In this document: piece by piece, positions 18,180-26,500 of the stretch
Position numbering within the stretch: the first letter of the stretch is position 1
How the letters are laid out: each line of letters opens with the position of its first letter
NCBI GenBank assembly: GCA_035353855.1
Contig: DAOQAK010000023.1
Span: forward strand, 1-54,339
Reading direction: 5' to 3'
DNA: 54,339 bases
Source of the DNA: Bacteroidales bacterium
GTDB taxonomy: Bacteria; Bacteroidota; Bacteroidia; Bacteroidales; CG2-30-32-10
Made by a program: the position numbers and the translations under genes
The notes under the pieces: generated by a model
Told to the model about the DNA's origin: nothing
Database searches by the model: none
The model's input: the letters and a program-made list of their open reading frames with translations, nothing else

Positions 18180-18479
18180 ATGAAAGTCAAAATTAGTACC
18201 ATCCACTTTAAAGCGGATAAAAAACTTGAAGATTTCGTTCAGGAAAGATTACAAAAATTATCAGGTATTTATGATGGTGTTATTGGCAGCGATGTAACAC
18301 TTAAACTTGATAAAAACAGTACCACTGAAAATAAAGTTGCAGAAATCAAACTATTTATAAAAGGAAATGATTTATTTGCAAAAAAACAATGTAAGAGTTT
18401 TGAAGAAGCTACCGACACGGCAGTTGATGCTTTGCGTAAACAATTAACCAAATACAAAGAAAAGATTCAAGGACTATAA
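18180..18479 (+). CDS. hpf: Ribosome hibernation promoting factor, short form (HPF/RaiA)
   Basis: A 99-residue protein of the sigma-54 modulation/S30EA family, with the start MKVKISTIHFKADKKLEDFV and VAEIKLFIKGNDLFAKKQ. It lacks the long-form C-terminal dimerisation domain. It binds the 30S decoding centre and stores or stabilises inactive ribosomes in slow growth. It starts 16 bases after xer and so is co-transcribed with it, but has its own strong ribosome binding site, which may allow separate translation control. Confidence 0.93.
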   Translation: MKVKISTIHFKADKKLEDFVQERLQKLSGIYDGVIGSDVTLKLDKNSTTENKVAEIKLFIKGNDLFAKKQCKSFEEATDTAVDALRKQLTKYKEKIQGL

Positions 18480-18560
18480 AAAATAATTAAAATTTATTTA
18501 GTTGATAATCAATAAATTAATATTTGAGTAAAAATTATCGAAAAAAAGTTTGGCAAAATT

Positions 18561-18592
18561 TTTGGTTATTAATAAATGTATTTATACATTTG
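18561..18592 (+). promoter_or_regulatory. Promoter of the tRNA-tuf operon
   Basis: TTTG at 18561-18564, a 20-base spacer, then TACATTTG at 18585-18592. This is the best match in the window to the Bacteroidota TTTG/TAnnTTTG promoter. It should drive the four tRNAs, tuf and perhaps the genes beyond. Confidence 0.72.
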
Positions 18593-18622
18593 CAGACCTT
18601 TTTAATGGGGTCTGCTTTTTTT
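18592..18622 (+). terminator. Terminator after hpf, overlapping the tRNA-tuf promoter
   Basis: GCAGACC (18592-18598) pairs with GGTCTGC (18609-18615), followed by seven T. The left arm begins on the last base of the -7 box, so the same hairpin may end the hpf transcript and lie at the very start of the tRNA transcript. Confidence 0.65.
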
Positions 18623-18669
18623 ATGTCTTTTATCAGGCAGTACAGTAACCTCAAGTTCTTAAGGGTAAT

Positions 18670-18743
18670 GCCGATGTAGCTCAGTTGGCCAGAGCAGCTG
18701 ATTTGTAATCAGCTGGTCGGGGGTTCGAATCCCTCCATCGGCT
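18670..18743 (+). tRNA. tRNA-Thr (TGT)
   Basis: Acceptor GCCGATG/CATCGGC with discriminator T. The D arm is AGCTCAGTTGGCCAGAGC. The anticodon loop TTTGTAA lies between AGCTGA and TCAGCT and gives TGT. The T loop is TTCGAAT. First gene of the cluster; no encoded CCA. Confidence 0.96.
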
Positions 18744-18771
18744 CAAAGTTCTTTTAAATTCTGATTTATGC

Positions 18772-18853
18772 GGGGAGGTACCAGAGTGGTCAAATGGGGC
18801 AGACTGTAAATCTGTTGGCGACGCCTTCGGAGGTTCGAATCCTCCCCTCCCCA
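18772..18853 (+). tRNA. tRNA-Tyr (GTA)
   Basis: Acceptor GGGGAGG/CCTCCCC with discriminator A. The anticodon loop CTGTAAA gives GTA. A long class II variable arm (around GCGACGCC) is present, as expected for bacterial tRNA-Tyr. T loop TTCGAAT. Confidence 0.95.
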
Positions 18854-18866
18854 CGCTAATGTTTAT

Positions 18867-18939
18867 GCGGAAGTAGCTCATTTGGTAGAGCGGTAGCCTT
18901 CCAAGCTACAGGTGGCGGGTTCGAGCCCCGTCTTCCGCT
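18867..18939 (+). tRNA. tRNA-Gly (TCC)
   Basis: Acceptor GCGGAAG/CTTCCGC with discriminator T. The anticodon arm GTAGC-CTTCCAA-GCTAC gives TCC. T loop TTCGAGC. Confidence 0.96.
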
Positions 18940-18947
18940 CATGACAG

Positions 18948-19019
18948 GCCGGTGTAGCTCAGGGGTAGAGCACTTCCTTGGTAAGGAAGGGGTCATGAGT
19001 TCAAATCTCATCATTGGCT
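18948..19019 (+). tRNA. tRNA-Thr (GGT)
   Basis: Acceptor GCCGGTG/CATTGGC with two G-U pairs and discriminator T. The anticodon arm CTTCC-TTGGTAA-GGAAG gives GGT. T loop TTCAAAT. It ends 63 bases before tuf. Confidence 0.95.
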
Positions 19020-19082
19020 CAAAAAATAAAAATAAAAACTCAGGTAATTAAATAAAATTTAAAACTCTAATATCAAATCTAT

Positions 19083-20270
19083 ATGGCAAAAGAAAAATAC
19101 GATCGTTCCAAACCACACGTGAACGTAGGTACAATTGGTCACATTGACCACGGTAAAACTACTTTAACTGCAGCTATTACTTTGATTCTTGCTGAAAAGG
19201 GATTATCAGAGTACAGGTCATTCGACTCTATTGACAATGCTCCAGAAGAAAAAGAAAGAGGTATTACCATCAATACCGCTCATGTTGAATATTCAACATC
19301 AAAAAGGCATTACGCTCACGTTGACTGCCCCGGACATGCTGACTATATTAAGAATATGGTTACCGGTGCTGCTCAAATGGACGGTGCGATATTAGTTGTT
19401 GCTGCAACTGATGGTCCTATGCCACAAACTCGTGAACATATTCTTCTTGCATATCAGGTTGGTGTTCCTAAAATGGTTGTATTTATGAATAAATGCGACA
19501 TGGTTGACGATCCTGAATTATTAGACTTGGTTGAAATTGAAGTAAGAGATCTTCTGACTTTCTATAAATTCGACGGTGCAAATACTCCGGTTATCCGTGG
19601 TTCTGCTCTTGGTGCTTTGAATAAAGAACCAAAATGGGTTGATAAATTAATGGAATTGATGGATGCTGTTGATAGTTATATTCCTCTTCCTGTACGTGAC
19701 GTGGAAAAAGAATTCTTAATGCCAGTTGAAGACGTTTTCTCAATTACAGGTCGTGGTACTGTTGCAACAGGAAAGATTGAAACAGGTGTTATCAATTCAA
19801 GTGATCCTGTTGATATTATTGGTATGGGTGCAGAAAAACTGAAATCAGTTGTTACAGGAGTTGAAATGTTCCGTAAGATTCTTGATAGAGGTGAAGCTGG
19901 AGACAATGTAGGTTTATTATTAAGAGGTATTGACAAAGACGAAATCCGCAGGGGTATGGTTATTGCAAAACCGGGTTCAATTAAACCTCACAAGAAATTT
20001 AAAGCAGAAATTTACGTATTAAAGAAAGAAGAAGGCGGACGTCATACTCCATTCCATAATAAATACCGTCCTCAGTTCTATTTCAGAACTACCGATGTTA
20101 CTGGTGAAATAGTTCTTCCAGAAGGTATGGAAATGGTAATGCCTGGCGATAACCTTACTATTACAGTTGAACTGATTGCTGAAATCGCAATGAACCTGAA
20201 TTTACGTTTTGCAATTCGTGAAGGTGGCAGAACAGTAGGGGCAGGACAGGTTACTGAAATTTTAGATTAA
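19083..20270 (+). CDS. tuf: Elongation factor Tu
   Basis: 395 residues, the normal length. The GTPase brings aminoacyl-tRNA to the ribosome. G1 is GHIDHGKTT (about 18-26), G2 includes RGITINTAHVEY, G3 is DCPGHADY and G4 is NKCDMVD. The end RTVGAGQVTEILD is typical. It is preceded by four tRNA genes and followed by tRNA-Trp, the standard Bacteroidota arrangement, which ties tRNA and EF-Tu supply to one transcript. Confidence 0.99.
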   Translation: MAKEKYDRSKPHVNVGTIGHIDHGKTTLTAAITLILAEKGLSEYRSFDSIDNAPEEKERGITINTAHVEYSTSKRHYAHVDCPGHADYIKNMVTGAAQMDGAILVVAATDGPMPQTREHILLAYQVGVPKMVVFMNKCDMVDDPELLDLVEIEVRDLLTFYKFDGANTPVIRGSALGALNKEPKWVDKLMELMDAVDSYIPLPVRDVEKEFLMPVEDVFSITGRGTVATGKIETGVINSSDPVDIIGMGAEKLKSVVTGVEMFRKILDRGEAGDNVGLLLRGIDKDEIRRGMVIAKPGSIKPHKKFKAEIYVLKKEEGGRHTPFHNKYRPQFYFRTTDVTGEIVLPEGMEMVMPGDNLTITVELIAEIAMNLNLRFAIREGGRTVGAGQVTEILD

Positions 20271-20296
20271 TACAGATATTAATAAAAAGTTGATAG

Positions 20297-20324
20297 GGTA
20301 TTTCGGTTTTTCCGGAATACCTTT
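20297..20324 (+). terminator. Possible weak terminator after tuf
   Basis: GGTATT-t-CGG pairs with CCG-g-AATACC around a T5 loop, with a short TTT tail. It could be a partial terminator or a processing hairpin between tuf and tRNA-Trp. Confidence 0.4.
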
Positions 20325-20346
20325 CTCTGCTAAAATAAAAAGGTAT

Positions 20347-20419
20347 ACGGGTGTAGCTCAATTGGTAGAGTAGCGGTCTCCAAAACCGTTGGTTGGGAGT
20401 TCGAGTCTCTCCACCCGTG
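20347..20419 (+). tRNA. tRNA-Trp (CCA)
   Basis: Acceptor ACGGGTG/CACCCGT with discriminator G. The anticodon loop CTCCAAA gives CCA. T loop TTCGAGT. It ends 22 bases before secE. Confidence 0.96.
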
Positions 20420-20441
20420 CAAGTAAATAATATAAGTAAGA

Positions 20442-20633
20442 ATGAAAAAAATAATAGGTTATATAAAGGAAACTTACGATGAATTGTTACACAAAGTTTC
20501 CTGGCCCTCTTGGAGTGATTTACAAAGTAGTGCAATTGTTGTGTCTATTGCTTCCCTAATCATTGCCCTTGTGGTATATTTGATGGATGCTTCATTTAGT
20601 ACTATATTGAAACAGTTTTACAAATTGTTTTAA
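20442..20633 (+). CDS. secE: Preprotein translocase subunit SecE
   Basis: A 63-residue one-helix protein of the short bacterial type. An amphipathic N-terminal part (ETYDELLHKVSWPSWSDLQ, with the conserved VSWPS) precedes a single membrane helix (about 29-50). It clamps SecY in the Sec channel. It sits between tRNA-Trp and nusG, as in most bacteria. Confidence 0.96.
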   Translation: MKKIIGYIKETYDELLHKVSWPSWSDLQSSAIVVSIASLIIALVVYLMDASFSTILKQFYKLF

Positions 20634-20705
20634 TGAAGTGTAATATGCTGAAAAATAATCTATTTTTTTATAAATAAATCAACACTTTTCAATCTGCAGC
20701 GTAAT

Positions 20706-21251
20706 ATGAGCGAACAGGAACCTAAAAAGTGGTATGTGGTGCGTGCTATCAGCGGGAATGAAAAAAAGGTGAAGCAGTATATCGAGAATGAGATAAACCG
20801 TTTAAACCTTAGTGAATATGTTTCCCATGTACTCATCCCTACTGAAAAAGTATATCAGATCAGGAAAGGAAAAAAAGTTAGCAAAGAGCGAAACTATTTT
20901 CCCGGATATGTTCTGATTGAAGCTATTCTCACAGGGGAAATTCCACATATCATTAAAAATGTACCCGGGGTTATTGGATTTCTCGGGTCAAAAGGGGAAC
21001 CTGTACCAATGCGTCCTTCAGAAGTGAACAGGATTCTCGGTAAAGTGGATGAACTTTCTTTGAAAGAAGAAGAATTAAATGTTCCATTCATTGTTGGAGA
21101 AACAGTTACTGTAACTGACGGACCATTTAATAGTTTTAGCGGAGTTATTGAAGAAATCAATGAAGAAAAGAAAAAGCTGAAAGTTATGGTTAAAATTTTT
21201 GGCAGGAAAACTCCACTGGAATTAAGCTTTATGCAAGTTGAAAAAGAATAA
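20706..21251 (+). CDS. nusG: Transcription termination/antitermination factor NusG
   Basis: 181 residues. The NGN domain starts WYVVRAISGNEKKVKQY and contains NYFPGYVLIEA. The KOW domain near 125-160 has VGETVTVTDGPFNSFSGV. It binds RNA polymerase and couples it to Rho or to ribosomal S10. Located 72 bases after secE. Confidence 0.97.
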   Translation: MSEQEPKKWYVVRAISGNEKKVKQYIENEINRLNLSEYVSHVLIPTEKVYQIRKGKKVSKERNYFPGYVLIEAILTGEIPHIIKNVPGVIGFLGSKGEPVPMRPSEVNRILGKVDELSLKEEELNVPFIVGETVTVTDGPFNSFSGVIEEINEEKKKLKVMVKIFGRKTPLELSFMQVEKE

Positions 21252-21260
21252 TTAACAGCC

Positions 21261-21274
21261 ATCCCGTAAGGGAT
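21261..21274 (+). other. Small hairpin in the rplK leader
   Basis: ATCCC-GTAA-GGGAT forms a 5-bp stem with a GTAA tetraloop, 23 bases before rplK. It could help regulate the L11 operon, but no clear L1-binding fold is visible. Confidence 0.3.
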
Positions 21275-21296
21275 CAAAATCAAAAACAGATTAAAA

Positions 21297-21740
21297 ATGG
21301 CAAAAGAAGTTAGCGGATTAATTAAACTACAAATCAAAGGTGGTCAGGCCAATCCTTCACCTCCGGTAGGACCTGCATTGGGTTCTAAGGGTGTGAACAT
21401 AATGGAATTCTGTAAACAGTTTAATGCTCGTACTCAGGATAGTGCCGGTAAGGTTATCCCGGTAATCATTACTGTTTATAAGGATAAAACTTTTGATTTT
21501 ATTATTAAAACACCTCCTGTTGCTGTTCAACTTATTGAAGCTGCAAAATTAAAATCAGGTTCTCCGGAACCTAACCGCAACAAAGTTGGATCAGTTTCTT
21601 GGGATCAAATTAAACTAATTGCCGAAAATAAAATGCCCGACCTGAATTGCTTTACTGTGGAATCAGCTATGAGAATGGTAGCAGGAACAGCAAGAAGCAT
21701 GGGTTTGACCATTAAAGGCAATGCTCCTTTTGAATTATAA
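21297..21740 (+). CDS. rplK: 50S ribosomal protein L11
   Basis: 147 residues with the proline-rich N-terminal signature GGQANPSPPVGPALGSKGVNIM and the C-terminal rRNA-binding region ending GTARSMGLTIKG. It forms the base of the L7/L12 stalk and the GTPase centre. First gene of the rplKAJL group. Confidence 0.98.
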   Translation: MAKEVSGLIKLQIKGGQANPSPPVGPALGSKGVNIMEFCKQFNARTQDSAGKVIPVIITVYKDKTFDFIIKTPPVAVQLIEAAKLKSGSPEPNRNKVGSVSWDQIKLIAENKMPDLNCFTVESAMRMVAGTARSMGLTIKGNAPFEL

Positions 21741-21788
21741 CTAACTGTAGAGGGGATTTAATAATAAGTTATTAGAAAAAACTAAAAA

Positions 21789-22484
21789 ATGGCAAAACTT
21801 ACAAAAAAACAGAAAGAAGTTTTAGCTAAGTTCGATAAGGACAAAATCTATTCTTTGTCAGAAGCGGCAGCACTGGTAAAAAGTGTTAACTATACCAAAT
21901 TCGATGCATCGGTTGATGTTGATGTACGTTTAGGTGTAGATCCCCGCAAAGCAAACCAAATGGTAAGAGGTATCGTAACGCTTCCTCACGGTACAGGTAA
22001 AGTTGTAAGAGTTTTGGTGCTTTGTACTCCGGATAAAGAAGAAGAAGCTAAAGCAAACGGAGCCGACTATGTTGGACTGGATGAATATGTTGAAAAGATT
22101 AAAGGCGGTTGGACAGATGTTGATGTAATAATCACTATGCCCAGTGTTATGCCTAAAGTAGGTGCTTTGGGAAAAATTCTTGGCCCGCGCGGACTTATGC
22201 CAAATCCTAAAACCGGTACGGTTACTATGGAAGTTGGTAAAGCTGTAAAAGAAGTAAAAGGCGGAAAAATTGATTTTAAAGTTGATAAATATGGTATCAT
22301 TCATACCCGCGTTGCGAAAGTATCGTTTGATGCAGAAAAAATTGCCGACAATGCCAGAGAACTGTTGCAGACTATCATTAAATTAAAACCTGCATCAGCT
22401 AAAGGTACCTATATCAAAAGCATTTATATGTCCAGCACCATGAGTCCGGGTATACAGATTGAACCAAAATCTGTATCCTTATAA
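21789..22484 (+). CDS. rplA: 50S ribosomal protein L1
   Basis: 231 residues, normal length. MPSVMPKVGALGKILGPRGLM followed by PNPKTGTVT is the uL1 signature. It forms the L1 stalk and in many bacteria represses its own operon. It starts 48 bases after rplK. Confidence 0.98.
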   Translation: MAKLTKKQKEVLAKFDKDKIYSLSEAAALVKSVNYTKFDASVDVDVRLGVDPRKANQMVRGIVTLPHGTGKVVRVLVLCTPDKEEEAKANGADYVGLDEYVEKIKGGWTDVDVIITMPSVMPKVGALGKILGPRGLMPNPKTGTVTMEVGKAVKEVKGGKIDFKVDKYGIIHTRVAKVSFDAEKIADNARELLQTIIKLKPASAKGTYIKSIYMSSTMSPGIQIEPKSVSL

Positions 22485-22519
22485 TTATTGGTGTTCTAAA
22501 TTATGAAGAATTAAATGAT

Positions 22520-23041
22520 ATGAGAAAAGAAGACAAAAATCAGATCATCGATTCCCTGGTAGAACAACTGAATAAACACAGCAACTTCTATCTGGCAGAT
22601 ATTTCTGAATTGAATGTTGATACAACAAATAAACTCAGAAGGCTTTGTTTCAGAAGAAATGTTGAGCTTCAGGTTGTAAAAAATACCTTGCTTAAAAAAG
22701 CGATGGAAAAAACCAATAGGGATTTTGGTTCATTATACGATGTATTAAAAGGTACTACTTCAATCATGTTCTCCGATACAGGAAACGTTCCTGCACGATT
22801 AATAAAAGAATTCAGGAAGAATTTTCCTAAACCTGTTCTTAAAGGTGCATATGTAGAAGAAACATGTTTTGTTGGTGCAGACCAATTAGAGGTACTTGTA
22901 AATATTAAATCTAAAAATGAACTTATCGGCGATATCGTTGCATTGTTACAGACACCTGTAAGAAATGTAATAGGAGCCTTACAATCAGGCGGTCAAAACA
23001 TCGCAGGAATCGTAAAAACATTATCAGAAAAAAGTAATTAA
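22520..23041 (+). CDS. rplJ: 50S ribosomal protein L10
   Basis: 173 residues. The N-terminal rRNA-binding domain contains LRRLCFRRNVELQVVKNTLL, and the C-terminal helix that binds L7/L12 dimers ends the protein. The gap from rplA is only 35 bases, so there is no room for a long L10 leader as in Escherichia coli. Confidence 0.97.
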   Translation: MRKEDKNQIIDSLVEQLNKHSNFYLADISELNVDTTNKLRRLCFRRNVELQVVKNTLLKKAMEKTNRDFGSLYDVLKGTTSIMFSDTGNVPARLIKEFRKNFPKPVLKGAYVEETCFVGADQLEVLVNIKSKNELIGDIVALLQTPVRNVIGALQSGGQNIAGIVKTLSEKSN

Positions 23042-23072
23042 TCAATTTGTAAAACAATAAAAATAAAATAAA

Positions 23073-23444
23073 ATGGCAGACATTAAATCTTTAGCAGAAC
23101 AGTTAGTAAACCTTACTGTAAAAGAAGTTAACGAATTGGCAAAAGTTTTAAAAGAAGAATACGGTATTGAGCCAGCAGCCGCAGCAGCAGTAGTTGCAGC
23201 ACCTGCAGCAACAGCCGCAGCAGCTGAAGAAAAAACACAGTTTGATGTAGTTCTTAAATCAGCCGGTCCTCAGAAACTTGCTGTTGTTAAATTAGTAAAA
23301 GAGCTTACCAGTCTTGGTCTTAAAGAAGCAAAAGAATTGGTTGATGCAGCTCCAAAACCTATAAAAGAAGGTATTACTAAAGACGAAGCTGAATCATTGA
23401 GAAAACAATTAACTGAAGCAGGAGCAGAAGTTGAAGTTAAGTAA
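23073..23444 (+). CDS. rplL: 50S ribosomal protein L7/L12
   Basis: 123 residues. A helical N-terminal dimerisation domain, an Ala-rich hinge (about 38-54, PAAAAAVVAAPAA) and the C-terminal domain with VKLVKELTSLGLKEAKELVD. It recruits translation GTPases to the ribosome. Confidence 0.98.
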   Translation: MADIKSLAEQLVNLTVKEVNELAKVLKEEYGIEPAAAAAVVAAPAATAAAAEEKTQFDVVLKSAGPQKLAVVKLVKELTSLGLKEAKELVDAAPKPIKEGITKDEAESLRKQLTEAGAEVEVK

Positions 23445-23461
23445 TAATTTGATAATTATTT

Positions 23462-23510
23462 AAGTACAGGCTTTTTTATATAAGAGGCCTGTACTTTCTT
23501 ATTTTTTTAA
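23462..23510 (+). terminator. Attenuator hairpin between rplL and rpoB
   Basis: AAGTACAGGC pairs perfectly with GCCTGTACTT (10 bp), followed by a T-rich tail. Because rpoB follows on the same transcript, it probably allows partial read-through and sets the ratio of ribosomal protein to polymerase mRNA. Confidence 0.75.
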
Positions 23511-23544
23511 TCACTTTATTTACGTTAACTTAAATCTTCCAACC

Positions 23545-26500
23545 TTGGCACAGAAAAATATTAAACAGCGCGTCAATTTTGCGTCAACGACAAATCAGTT
23601 TGATTATCCTGATTTCTTGGATATCCAGTTAAAATCCTTCCAGGATTTTTTTCAATTGGAAACCACATCTGAAGATCGTAAGAACGAAGGGTTATATAAA
23701 GTTTTTGCAGAAAATTTCCCAATTACTGATGCAAGAAATAACTTCGTTCTTGAATTCTTAGATTATTATATCGATCCACCCAGGTATTCAATTGACGAAT
23801 GTATTGAAAGAGGTCTTACTTATAGTGTTCCTCTTAAAGCAAAATTGAAATTGTATTGTACCGATCCTGAACATGAGGATTTTGAAACCATCATTCAGGA
23901 TGTGTATTTAGGTACCATACCTTATATGACTCCTAAAGGCACTTTCTGCATTAATGGTGCTGAAAGAGTTGTGGTTTCACAGTTACACCGCTCACCCGGT
24001 GTGTTCTTCGGTTCCAGCAGGCATGCTAACGGAACACCTTTATATTCGGCACGTATCATTCCTTTCAAGGGTTCATGGATGGAATTCGCTACCGATATAA
24101 ATAACGTGATGTATGCTTATATCGACCGTAAGAAAAAATTACCTGTAACCACTCTTTTAAGAGCTATAGGTTTCGAGAGCGATAAAAGCATCCTCGAAAT
24201 ATTTGGTTTAGCTGATGAAATAAAAGTCAGCAAAACCGGCCTGAAAAAATATGTTGGTCAAAAACTTGCCGCAAGAGTATTGCGTTCATGGGTAGAAGAT
24301 TTTGTTGATGAGGATACCGGTGAAGTTGTTTCAATAGAACGTACTGAAGTGATTATTGACCGTGAAACGGTTCTTACCAATGAACATATCGACCTGATCG
24401 TTGATGCAGGTGTAAAATCTATCCTTGTTCATAAAGAAGAAAGCAACTATTCCGACTATGCAATTATCTATAATACCTTACAAAAAGATACTGCAAACTC
24501 GGCAAAAGAAGCTGTTGAATATATTTACCGTCAGCTTAGAAATGCTGAACCACCTGATGAAGAAACAGCACGCGGAATTATTGAAAAACTTTTCTTCTCA
24601 GACAAACGTTACGATTTGGGTGATGTTGGACGTTACCGTATCAATAAAAAATTGAATCGTGATGCTTCTATCGATAGTAAAGTTTTAACAAAAGAAGATA
24701 TTATTTTAATTATCAAGTTCCTTATTGAACTTGTTAACTCTAAGGCTGAAGTGGACGATATTGACCACTTGAGCAACAGAAGAGTCAGAACAGTTGGCGA
24801 GCAGTTATATGCTCAGTTTGGTGTTGGTCTTGCACGTATGGCAAGAACAATTCGCGAAAGAATGAATGTTCGCGATAACGAAGTGTTTACTCCTACCGAT
24901 TTGATAAATGCAAAAACACTTTCTTCCGTTATCAATTCATTTTTTGGAACTAACCAATTGTCGCAGTTTATGGACCAGACCAATCCTCTGGCAGAAATTA
25001 CTAATAAACGAAGATTATCAGCATTGGGCCCCGGTGGATTATCACGCGAGAGAGCAGGGTTTGAAGTACGTGACGTTCACTACACACATTACGGACGACT
25101 TTGTACTATTGAAACACCGGAAGGACCGAACATCGGACTTATTTCATCGCTTTGCGTTTATGCAAAAATCAATCAGCTCGGTTTTATTGAAACACCTTAC
25201 CGCCTTGTGAAAGAAGGAAAGGTTGAGCTGAAAGAAAAGCCTATTTACCTAAGCGCTGAAGAAGAAGAGATGAAAGTAATTGCACAGGCAAATACTCCTC
25301 TTTTAGCCGATGGAAATTTTGAAGAACCCAAAATCAAAGCCAGATACTTAGCCGATTATCCAATTGTTGAGCCTGAAAAAATCGACTTGATGGATATCGC
25401 GCCTAACCAGATTGCTTCTATTGCTGCATCATTAATCCCGTTCCTCGAACATGATGATGCCAACCGTGCTCTTATGGGGTCGAACATGATGCGTCAGGCA
25501 GTTCCACTGTTGAAACCTGAAGTTTCTATAGTAGGTACAGGACTGGAAGGCACAGTTGCAAGAGATTCCAGGGTACTTATAAATGCAGAAGGCGAAGGCG
25601 TTGTTGAATATGTTGATGCAAATGAAATTGTAATCCGTTATTCAAGAACGGATGATGAGAAACTTGTAAGTTTTGATGATGATATCAAATCTTATAAACT
25701 TCTTAAATTTTCTAAAACAAACCAGAATACTTGTTTGAACCTTAATCCTATTGTACAAAAAGGGGATAAGGTTAAAAAAGGACAGGTTATTTGTGAAGGT
25801 TATGCAACTAAGAACGGTCAGATTGCATTAGGACGAAATCTAATGGTAGCTTTCATGCCATGGAAAGGATATAACTTTGAAGATGCAATCGTAATTAATG
25901 AAAAAGTTGTTCGTGAAGATTGGTTTACTTCATTGCATATTGATGAGTATATTCTTGAAGTTCGCGATACCAAAAGAGGTATTGAGGAATTAACAAATGA
26001 TATTCCTAATGTTAGTGCAGAAGCAACAAAAGACCTGGACGAAAACGGTCTGATACGTATTGGTGCTGAAGTTGTTGAAGGGGATATTCTTATAGGAAAA
26101 ATTACACCAAAAGGCGAAACCGATCCAACTCCTGAAGAAAAATTACTCAGGGCTATTTTCGGTGATAAAGCCGGTGATGTGAAAGATGCTTCTCTGAAAG
26201 CGCCTCCATCATTACGTGGTGTAGTTATCGATAAAAAATTATTCTCCCGTGTAATAAAAGATAGAAAGACAAAAACTAAAGAAAAAGTTCTCCTATCTAA
26301 TTTGGAAGATAATTTCAATAAAGCTGAACAAGAACTTAAAACAAAACTTGTAGATAAGCTTATTATATTGGTTTCAGGTAAAACTTCCCAGGGTGTTCAT
26401 AACAACTTTAAAGAAGTGGTGATTCAGCGTGGAGCTAAATTCACACAAAAGATGTTGATGGGTATTGATTATACTTCTGTGAACCCTAACAAGTGGACAA

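Noticed and set aside
21261..21274. L1 autoregulatory binding site
   Set aside because: The hairpin is only 5 bp and lacks the asymmetric internal loop expected of an L1 site. Kept only as a weak feature.
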